64,000 nucleotides of DNA from positions 1-64,000 of the forward strand of contig JAJKHS010000131.1 in NCBI GenBank assembly GCA_021154885.1, read 5' to 3'. Of this stretch, positions 58,232 through 64,000 are shown piece by piece (positions within the stretch are counted from its first letter, which is position 1; the number at the start of each line of letters is the position of its first letter). The notes under the pieces were generated by a model. It did no database searches. It saw only the letters and a list, made by a program, of their open reading frames with translations, and was not told the origin of the DNA. A program made the position numbers and the translations under genes. The DNA comes from Thermoanaerobaculum sp. Lineage in GTDB: Bacteria > Acidobacteriota > Thermoanaerobaculia > Multivoradales > UBA5704.

Positions 58232-61200
58232 TCCTCTTCTCCCGATGCCTTGGCCCACAGTCGCCAGACGCCCAACAACGCCTCCTCGGCGGAGCGCCCC
58301 CGCCCAAGGGCCCTCACCCCTGTCCCCTCTCCCGCCCCCTCCCACCCCCCTCCCCGGGAGAGGGGAACCCGGTTGGAGCCCTCTTGCTGGTCTCCCTCTT
58401 CTCCCGGTGAGGGGGGTTGGGAGGAGGCGGGAGAAGAGGGCCGGGGTGATGAGGGTCTTGGGTGGGGGGCAGGGAGGGAGGGCTCTTCCCGCGCCGTCCA
58501 CTCAAACAGCCGTGTCCTCGCTCCCGAGTCCCCCCGCAGGCAGGCCTCGGCCACGCCGCAGAAGGAGCAGCGGCCCGGCTCCTTGCGGCCGTCCGTCTCC
58601 ACCAGTCGCGGAAAGAAGGCCCCCGCGTCCCAGGCGCCGAGGAGAGAGCGCACGGCTGCGGCGAAGGTCTCGGTGAAGTCCCGGTCGCCGGCCCCCACCT
58701 CGAAGGCCCGCTCGGCCGGGTCGTCGAATCCGGGGCGAAGATAGAGGTAGCGACCCAGGGAGCTCTCCTCCGATGCCATGAGATAGGCCACGGCCTGAAG
58801 GTGGGTCCCCTTGCGGACCCGCTCCAGGAAATGCCGCCGGCGGGTTCCGGCTCCTTTCTTGTCGGAGAGGGGTTTGCCCGTCTTGTAGTCCGTCCACACC
58901 AGGAGCCGGCCCGCGCGGTCCACGCGGTCGGCCTTGAAATGCAGCGGCCGGCGCTCCCCGGCAGCGTCGAAGACCGCCAGCTCGCCTTTGACCTCGGTGC
59001 CCACGGCCGGCACGGGACCGCCGCTCCAGTCCAGATCGCGCGCCGAGGTGAGGAGGGGAAGGGCGCGATCCGCGAGGGCCCGGGCGAGGCCAGGAAGGAA
59101 GATCCCCTCCGCTGCCAGCAGCCGCTCGGCCGCCTCCACGGCGATACGGTCGAGGTCCTCTGCCGGGGGCCAGGGAATCGGGACCGGCTCCCGAGCGCGG
59201 ACCTGCCCCGTCGACTCCGTCCCTGACGCGGCGCGGACGATCCCCTCCAGCACGGCGTGGACGGCGTTGCCGAGGAGCAGGGGGTCGATCCCCGGCAGGG
59301 CGCCCACCGGGTCCGGCGTGGGCTCGAGGCGGAGCAGCCGGCCGAGGAACACCTGCCAGGGGCAGGCGGCCAGGTTCTCCAGCAGGGTGACGAAGAGATC
59401 GCGGCGGCGGGGCTCGCCCTCCTCAGATCCGGGGCCGCCCAGCCGGCCCATCGCCCCGACATAGCCGAAGTAGGGGCCGGGCCGGGAGCGCGCCGCCCGC
59501 CCTTCGGGGGTGCGCAGGTCGGGGTCCAGCTCGTCCAGCACGGCGAGACGGGAGGCGGCCAGGGCGTCGGGAGAGAGATCGAACCCGGCGGCGGGGGTCA
59601 TCCCGGCGCGCGCCTCCGCCAAAGCCAGCGGCAGGACCCGCCCCCACCAGCGCCGGGGCGCGTGGAGGCCGGCCATCACCGCGTGCTCGGCGGCGGTGCG
59701 CGGCCCGGGGAGGGGGCCGGCCGCCGGCAGCGCCCAGAGGGACGGCGCCTTGGCCACTTCGATCCGGTCCCGCAGCCGCTCCACCAGGGGCGACGCCGCG
59801 AGCGGTCTGCCGTCGTCGTCCGCCGCCTGCCAGGAGAGGGTCGCCGAGATCCCGGCCGAGAGGAGCTGGGCGAAGAGGTAGCGCTCCTCGTCGAAACCGG
59901 CGCGCTTGACGGGCACGTCGGGGAGCACCCGCTGGAGGATGCGCCGCAGGTCGTCCGGCAGCAGGGGGTCCTCGCGCACCGTGCGGGGGAAGATGTCGCG
60001 GTTGAGACCGATCAGGAAAAGCTGGTCGAACGTCCGCGCCCGGGCCTCGACGACCGTGAGCACCTGGACGCCGCCCCCCTCGCCGCCCAGGGGCGCGGCG
60101 CCGGCGCCGTCCAGAAGGTCCTCGAGGAGGAGGCGCAGCTCATTCCGGGAGAGGACGAGGTCCGGCGGCGACTCCCTCGCCATCTCCTCCAGGGCGGCGG
60201 CCACCGGCCGGGCGTCGTCCGAATCGAGCCGCCACCCCAGGTCCCGGGTCAGCAGAGAGCGCAGGCGCGCCAGATGGTCGGTCACGGCGGCCTCCGCCGG
60301 CCAGGAGGACAGGCGGTCCCGCACCTTCCGGGCGGACCGCTGGGCGGCCTCCAGCAGCGGGCCGGCCACCCGACGGCGGTTGGCATAGACCTCGGCGGCC
60401 TCGGTCTCCCGTCCCTCTTCCTCGGGCTCTTCCTCGCCGCCGGCCGGAGCGGTCTTGAGCCCCTGGCGGATCGGCAGGGGGAAGGAGCCCTCGCGCAGCA
60501 CCTCGTCGAGGCGCAGCTCGGTGACGTCCCGCAGCCGGCCGGCGCCCAGAGCGTAGAAGGCGAGGCGCAGGTCCACGAGCGAGCGGCTCCCCCCGGGCAG
60601 CGCGGCCATGGAATTCAGCCAGCGGTCGGAGGGGACGGCCTCGCCCTGGCGCAGCAGCTCGAGGAACGCCTGGGCGCGGCGGCCGGCGGGCTGCAGGCCG
60701 CCGCTCTCCCCGACGCCGGAAAACGGGATGCCCAGCCGGCCGAAGTGGCGGCGCAGGGTGAAGCGATAGGGGGCCAGATCGCGGGCCACGACTCCCAGGG
60801 CTTCCGGCCGGGCGCCGCCGTCCAGCAGCACGCGCACCCGGCGGGCCACCTCCCGCACCTCGGCCTCGCACCCCACGGCCTCGACGGCTGCGAGCCGGGG
60901 CGGCACCGGCGGATCGCCCTTGGCCGGCTCGACGCGGACCGCGAGCGAGAGCCGCTCCTGGAAGCGGGCCGGGAACGCCCGCTCCGGCCCGCCCCCCTCC
61001 GGACGCGGCGGATGATCGAGGATGAGCCAGGCGCTGCACCGCGAGAGGAGCGCCTGAATCAGATCGGTGGCGACACCCGTGGCATCCGCGAAGCCATGAA
61101 CGAGGATGGCTCGCGAGGGGAGCGCCCGCTCGGAATCGCCCTCCACAATCTCCGTGGCCCGCCGCAGGAGGGTGGCGACGCGGCCGAGGTCCAGCCCGCG

Positions 61201-61779
61201 CATCCACTCCTCGGCCCGGGCGGCGGCGCGCACCAGGGCGCGGGCGCGTTCCACCTCGGTGCGCGAGGCCACCTGGAGGCCGTCGCTCGCCAGCGCCTCC
61301 TCGGCGGCCTCGGCGTGGACCGGCTCCAAGCCGGCGTCGAGGAGGTCGCGCAGGGTGCCGGTGACGGCGCCATAGCCGTCCACCAGATCCTCCAGGCCGC
61401 GGCGCAGGACGGGCTCGGCGCGGGCGGCGCGCTGCGCCAGGGCCTCGAACAGGAGCGCCCCCCGCGGCGCGGGCTCGCCGGAGCGCTCCAGCACCTCGGA
61501 GGCGAGGCCGAAGAGGGTCTGGAGGATCACCCCCGCGGCCGACCGCCCCCGTCGGCGGACGATGGCCGCGCTGAGGTGGAGCCGCAGGCTGCGGGAGGGG
61601 ACCACGATCCGCACCGGCCGGACGAGGAGCGCGGGATCCTTGCGCGTCTCCTCCAGCAGAGAGTCGAGCCGCTCCAGCAGCGTCCGCTCAGCCGCCCGGG
61701 CCCCCTGGGCGATCAGGACGCGGCCGGGAGGACGGGGCGGAGCCGGGAGGACGTCGAAGAGGCTGAGCTGCTGCGGCAC
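58228..61779 (-). CDS. addB: AddB-type nuclease subunit
   Basis: A 1,183-residue partner of AddA. The probable start is GTG at 61779 (VPQQLSLFDVLP); upstream sequence is a non-coding repeat array. The N-terminal half is an inactivated helicase without a Walker A (VLIAQGARAAERTLLERL). The nuclease domain has LVWTDYKTGKPL. The four cysteines for a [4Fe-4S] cluster are in AACPWQVFLG and RCSFCGVAEACL. The ~80-residue tail (from about SLPAPHPRPSSPRPSSP) is low-complexity and encoded by a REP-like repeat inserted in frame at 58306-58470. The stop overlaps the addA start. Confidence 0.82.
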   Translation of the reverse strand: MPQQLSLFDVLPAPPRPPGRVLIAQGARAAERTLLERLDSLLEETRKDPALLVRPVRIVVPSRSLRLHLSAAIVRRRGRSAAGVILQTLFGLASEVLERSGEPAPRGALLFEALAQRAARAEPVLRRGLEDLVDGYGAVTGTLRDLLDAGLEPVHAEAAEEALASDGLQVASRTEVERARALVRAAARAEEWMRGLDLGRVATLLRRATEIVEGDSERALPSRAILVHGFADATGVATDLIQALLSRCSAWLILDHPPRPEGGGPERAFPARFQERLSLAVRVEPAKGDPPVPPRLAAVEAVGCEAEVREVARRVRVLLDGGARPEALGVVARDLAPYRFTLRRHFGRLGIPFSGVGESGGLQPAGRRAQAFLELLRQGEAVPSDRWLNSMAALPGGSRSLVDLRLAFYALGAGRLRDVTELRLDEVLREGSFPLPIRQGLKTAPAGGEEEPEEEGRETEAAEVYANRRRVAGPLLEAAQRSARKVRDRLSSWPAEAAVTDHLARLRSLLTRDLGWRLDSDDARPVAAALEEMARESPPDLVLSRNELRLLLEDLLDGAGAAPLGGEGGGVQVLTVVEARARTFDQLFLIGLNRDIFPRTVREDPLLPDDLRRILQRVLPDVPVKRAGFDEERYLFAQLLSAGISATLSWQAADDDGRPLAASPLVERLRDRIEVAKAPSLWALPAAGPLPGPRTAAEHAVMAGLHAPRRWWGRVLPLALAEARAGMTPAAGFDLSPDALAASRLAVLDELDPDLRTPEGRAARSRPGPYFGYVGAMGRLGGPGSEEGEPRRRDLFVTLLENLAACPWQVFLGRLLRLEPTPDPVGALPGIDPLLLGNAVHAVLEGIVRAASGTESTGQVRAREPVPIPWPPAEDLDRIAVEAAERLLAAEGIFLPGLARALADRALPLLTSARDLDWSGGPVPAVGTEVKGELAVFDAAGERRPLHFKADRVDRAGRLLVWTDYKTGKPLSDKKGAGTRRRHFLERVRKGTHLQAVAYLMASEESSLGRYLYLRPGFDDPAERAFEVGAGDRDFTETFAAAVRSLLGAWDAGAFFPRLVETDGRKEPGRCSFCGVAEACLRGDSGARTRLFEWTAREEPSLPAPHPRPSSPRPSSPASSQPPSPGEEGDQQEGSNRVPLSRGGGWEGAGEGTGVRALGRGRSAEEALLGVWRLWAKASGEEE
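58306..58470. repeat. REP-like element inserted in the 3' end of addB
   Basis: A C/G-rich segment with CTCCCCGGGAGAGGGG and two CCCTC-rich arms (CCCTCACCCC, TGAGGGGGG) resembles the element near 25280. It lies inside the addB frame and encodes Pro/Ser/Gly-rich low-complexity sequence. Confidence 0.6.
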
Positions 61780-61838
61780 GGGGGAAGGATATCGCGGGGA
61801 GGCCGGCTCTCCGCGGCGCGACTTTTTTGCTGCAATCT

Positions 61839-62070
61839 CGCGAGCCCCGGTCCGGGCCTCGCGAAGCCCGCGGCAGGCTTCGCGATGCCAATCGCAGGCT
61901 TCCCGATGCCCGCGACAGGCCTCCCGAAGCCCGGCAGCGGCCTCGCGAGCCCGCTGCAAGGTTCGCGAAGCCCGTTGCAGGCTTCGCGAAGCCCAGCGGC
62001 GGCCTCGCGAAGCCCGGACCAGGGATCGCGAGGCCTGTGACGGGCTTCCCGAGGCTCGGACCGGGCGCGC
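61839..62070. repeat. 21-bp palindromic tandem repeat, about 11 units
   Basis: Units of CGCGAAGCCCGnnGCAGGCTT run in tandem (one unit is 20 bases). Each unit contains GCGAAGCC and, across the junction, GGCTTCGC, so the array can fold into a chain of hairpins. The length is a multiple of three, so several frames on both strands are open and encode 7-residue repeats (for example GFAKPVA on the plus strand). It lies just upstream of addB; the N-terminal extension of the addB frame is simply this array. There are no spacers, so it is not CRISPR. Confidence 0.8.
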
Positions 62071-62084
62071 CGTGGCAAGCCGGA

Positions 62085-62390
62085 TCAGGCTGCCTTGTAG
62101 ATCGCCGCGCCACGCAGCTCCGTGATGGCGGCTGCGATGCGGTCCGTCAGAACGCACTGGATGACCCTGCGGATCTCGCTCGTGACATCAAGGTCGCCCC
62201 CCTCCAGGTCCTCCTTCGACAGCTCCCGGGGTGACAGCGGGAGGGCGTTAACGATTCTCTGCAACCTATCGCGGAGCACCTCCAGGACGCCGACGATGAC
62301 CTGGAGTTGCGCCTGCGCGACGGCCTCGGCTTCGGTCGTGATCGCCAAGGGCAACAACTGCCGCAGTAACTGTTCTGTAAGGTACTCCAT
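62085..62390 (-). CDS. small helical protein of unknown function
   Basis: A 101-residue protein. I choose the ATG at 62390, since AAAGGA lies 5-6 bases before it. It is rich in Leu, Glu and Ala with a heptad-like pattern (EQLLRQLLPLAITTEAEAVAQAQLQV and LRDRLQRIVNALP), suggesting a coiled coil or helical bundle. I do not recognise the family. It lies between the 21-bp array and a divergent small exported protein. Confidence 0.55.
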   Translation of the reverse strand: MEYLTEQLLRQLLPLAITTEAEAVAQAQLQVIVGVLEVLRDRLQRIVNALPLSPRELSKEDLEGGDLDVTSEIRRVIQCVLTDRIAAAITELRGAAIYKAA

Positions 62391-62490
62391 CCTTGTCCTT
62401 TCCGGTGCCGAAGCACACACTTCGACCGAGGAGGTTCCTCACGAGCAATGGCGCTCGTGCATCCGGACCCCCCCTGAGAAGGGAGAAGCC

Positions 62491-62655
62491 ATGCTTCACG
62501 CCCTCTGGCTGGTCATCTGTCTCGTCCTCAATCTCCATATGACCGCAAGTCCTGACTCGCTCAGGCTCGCGTCGCAGCCCCCTCCTCCCTCTCCTCAGTC
62601 CGCCCCTCCCCCACCCAGCCAGGACGCCAGGGGAGGCTGGGACCCGAACGGCTAG
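62491..62655 (+). CDS. short exported peptide ending GGWDPNG
   Basis: A 54-residue frame with GGGAG 5 bases before the ATG. The first ~19 residues are hydrophobic (MLHALWLVICLVLNLHM), like a signal peptide or anchor with few basic residues. A Pro/Ser/Gln linker follows, and the C-terminus is GGWDPNG. The DPNG ending recalls the IDPNG repeats of the protein at 216-575. Both lie beside members of the same TPR family. Function unknown. Confidence 0.5.
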   Translation: MLHALWLVICLVLNLHMTASPDSLRLASQPPPPSPQSAPPPPSQDARGGWDPNG

Positions 62656-62748
62656 AGACTCGGAAGGTCTCCCGCACCTCTTCTTCGATGACTTTACACC
62701 GGAGGATCTTTAGCTGTACGCTGAAAAATAGCGGAAAGAGGCGTGCTT

Positions 62749-62754
62749 AAGGAG
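62749..62754 (+). promoter_or_regulatory. ribosome-binding site of the TPR gene
   Basis: AAGGAG centred 8 bases before ATG 62763 decides this start over the nearby ATG at 62743 in another frame. Confidence 0.6.
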
Positions 62755-62762
62755 AGCGGGAA

Positions 62763-64000
62763 ATGCCCCATGTCGTCAAAGAGGTACTGGGCAGAGTGCT
62801 GGCTGGTCAGGGCGGCGAGGCGGAGACCGGGCGAGTCGTCCAGCACCTTCTGGAATGCGGTCGCTGCCGGACGCTCGCTGCGGGCCGTGTCCCGGATCGC
62901 GACAGCCGCTCGGTTCGGCCCAAAGGACCCGCAGGATCAGCTCCCCTCGGCGTCTTGAGGCAGGTCTACGAGCTGGAGCAGCAGAAGGTGGTTGAGGCTC
63001 TGCTCGCCGGGGCAGAGTGGGCGGAGCTGCGCCGGAACTCTTCGAGGAGGAGCCAGAGAGATCACGTGAGGATGTCCAAGGCCTGTCACACCTGGGCGTT
63101 CCTGGACGTTCTGTTGTCCGAGGTCCGCGCAGCAGGATCGCGAGACGAATCCGAGTTCATCGCCTCCCTGGCCCTCCTGGGGATCCAGGGCATGGAGGCA
63201 GAGAGGTACCCCCAGGATCTCCGAAACGACCTGACGGGCACGGTCTGGATCGAGGTGGCCAACGTTCGCCGGATCGCCGCCGAATGGGTGCGGGCCGAGG
63301 CGGCCCTCCAGCAGGCGGAGCGGCTTCTCCTGGAGGGAACCGGAGACCCTCTTCTCCAGGGGAAGCTGCTCTCGATCCAGGCCTCCGTTCGCGCCGACCA
63401 GGGGCACGGCGGGCAGGCGATCGAGATCCTCGACCGCTGCAAGGCTCTCTACGCAGAGCTTGAAGACTGGCCCCTGCTGGCTCGAACCCTGGTTCAGGCT
63501 GCAAACCTATGGGCAGAGGCCGAGCCCGGGAAAGGATTGACCGCCCTCGCCCAGGCCCTTCCTCTCATACCAAGAGATGACACACTCTTGAGGCTACAGG
63601 CAGAAAGTCTCCGGGCGGAGTGCCTCATTGGAACCGGGCAACTGGATCAAGCACTTCGGGTGTTCAGCCAAGCCGAACCCCTGCGGGCTCTTCACCGCCA
63701 GCCAAGGATTCAGCTCAAGAGTAAATTCACCGGCGCCCAGCTTCTGGAGGCACTCGGGAAACGCAAGGAAGCGGAGAAGGTCTTCGAAGAAGTCATCGCA
63801 GGCGAGCTCGAGGAGGAGCTGTACAAGGATGCCTTTCTGGACCTTCTGTACCTGTTCGAGTTTCATTTCAAGGCAGGTTCCCTGGAGCGGGCCGCCGAGG
63901 TCTGCCGGCGAGCGTTGAGTCAGCTCGCAATGATCGATTTCAACGAGCAACTGAGTGTGGTCTGGACGCAACTCCTGGAGGCCACGCAACGTCAGGCGGT
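62763..64000 (+). CDS. zinc-finger-like/TPR family protein (partial, 3' end beyond window)
   Basis: At least 412 codons are open to the window edge, from an ATG with a good Shine-Dalgarno. The N-terminus holds HLLECGRCRTL, a short Cys2/His motif like those of anti-sigma zf-HC2 proteins. From about residue 105 the protein is a series of TPR-like helices (WVRAEAALQQAERLLLEGTGD, ALLDRC-like ILDRCKALYAELEDW, LIGTGQLDQALRVFSQAEPL, EALGKRKEAEKVFEEVIAGE). The gene ends outside the window. The C-terminal fragment at 1-210 appears to belong to the same family. The role is probably regulatory, by protein-protein contact; inferred. Confidence 0.75.
   Translation, partial: MPHVVKEVLGRVLAGQGGEAETGRVVQHLLECGRCRTLAAGRVPDRDSRSVRPKGPAGSAPLGVLRQVYELEQQKVVEALLAGAEWAELRRNSSRRSQRDHVRMSKACHTWAFLDVLLSEVRAAGSRDESEFIASLALLGIQGMEAERYPQDLRNDLTGTVWIEVANVRRIAAEWVRAEAALQQAERLLLEGTGDPLLQGKLLSIQASVRADQGHGGQAIEILDRCKALYAELEDWPLLARTLVQAANLWAEAEPGKGLTALAQALPLIPRDDTLLRLQAESLRAECLIGTGQLDQALRVFSQAEPLRALHRQPRIQLKSKFTGAQLLEALGKRKEAEKVFEEVIAGELEEELYKDAFLDLLYLFEFHFKAGSLERAAEVCRRALSQLAMIDFNEQLSVVWTQLLEATQRQA

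Noticed and set aside
61839-62070. CRISPR array
   Set aside because: Units are contiguous 21-mers with no spacers, each diverged, and no cas gene is nearby.
61780-62157. N-terminal extension of addB or a separate GFAKP repeat protein
   Set aside because: The reading frame is open only because the 21-bp repeat is a multiple of three. No ribosome-binding site or signal for either; kept as a repeat instead.
1-64000. tRNA, rRNA, integrase, insertion sequence, prophage or origin
   Set aside because: I looked for tRNA-like cloverleaf ends, transposase or integrase motifs and DnaA-box clusters and did not find convincing cases.

Overview
GC-rich bacterial DNA with few RNA genes visible, many secreted beta-helix and Cys-rich proteins, VWFA-related and YfhO-type proteins, large TIR/STAND/TPR proteins and short 'IDPNG' exported peptides. 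This combination points to an Acidobacteriota genome, probably a Thermoanaerobaculia-like lineage. That assignment is inference from gene content, not from a marker gene.

Layout. 1-660: the end of a TPR gene converges on a small exported Cys-repeat protein. 760-12934: a terminator, relics of a lost copy, a Cys-rich secreted protein and a repeat array precede three tandem, near-identical giant genes (TIR, degenerate cyclase-like domain, STAND ATPase, TPR). Each has a TATAAT box ending 8-9 nt before its ATG, so the mRNAs are predicted to be leaderless. 13080-17443: two convergent secreted proteins (beta-helix/CBM6, and one ending in a shared ~100-aa domain). 17866-22435: a lytic transglycosylase lipoprotein, hypotheticals, an antitoxin-like protein and two coupled genes that each lost an internal segment. 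22671-30853: nicotinate phosphoribosyltransferase, a pseudopilin-like protein, a copper-storage-like four-helix protein, small Cys-rich and beta-helix secreted proteins, and a SulP permease. 31407-37713: two YfhO-type membrane proteins and a PLP decarboxylase. 37923-47651: DsbA-like lipoprotein, holB-tmk, SWIB protein, TerC, PntAA, a TPR protein, gamma-glutamyltransferase and a VWFA-like protein. 54566-61779: addB-addA recombination helicase-nuclease. 61839-64000: a 21-bp repeat array, two small genes and the start of another TPR gene of the same family as the one at the left edge.

The most notable region is 47516-54194, all on the minus strand. In transcription order it holds a REC-EAL protein, a 56-aa peptide, a short isoprenyl-diphosphate-synthase-like enzyme, a second 62-aa paralogous peptide and a PDZ plus multi-TM hybrid histidine kinase. 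The enzyme-peptide-kinase order, the peptide size, the conserved WGxWP core and the kinase topology all match the Bacillus ComQ-ComX-ComP pheromone system. This looks like a ComQXP-type prenyl-peptide signalling locus in a Gram-negative lineage, with the response regulator fused to the kinase and a c-di-GMP phosphodiesterase-type regulator next door. A competing reading is a prenylated RiPP locus with a sensor kinase.
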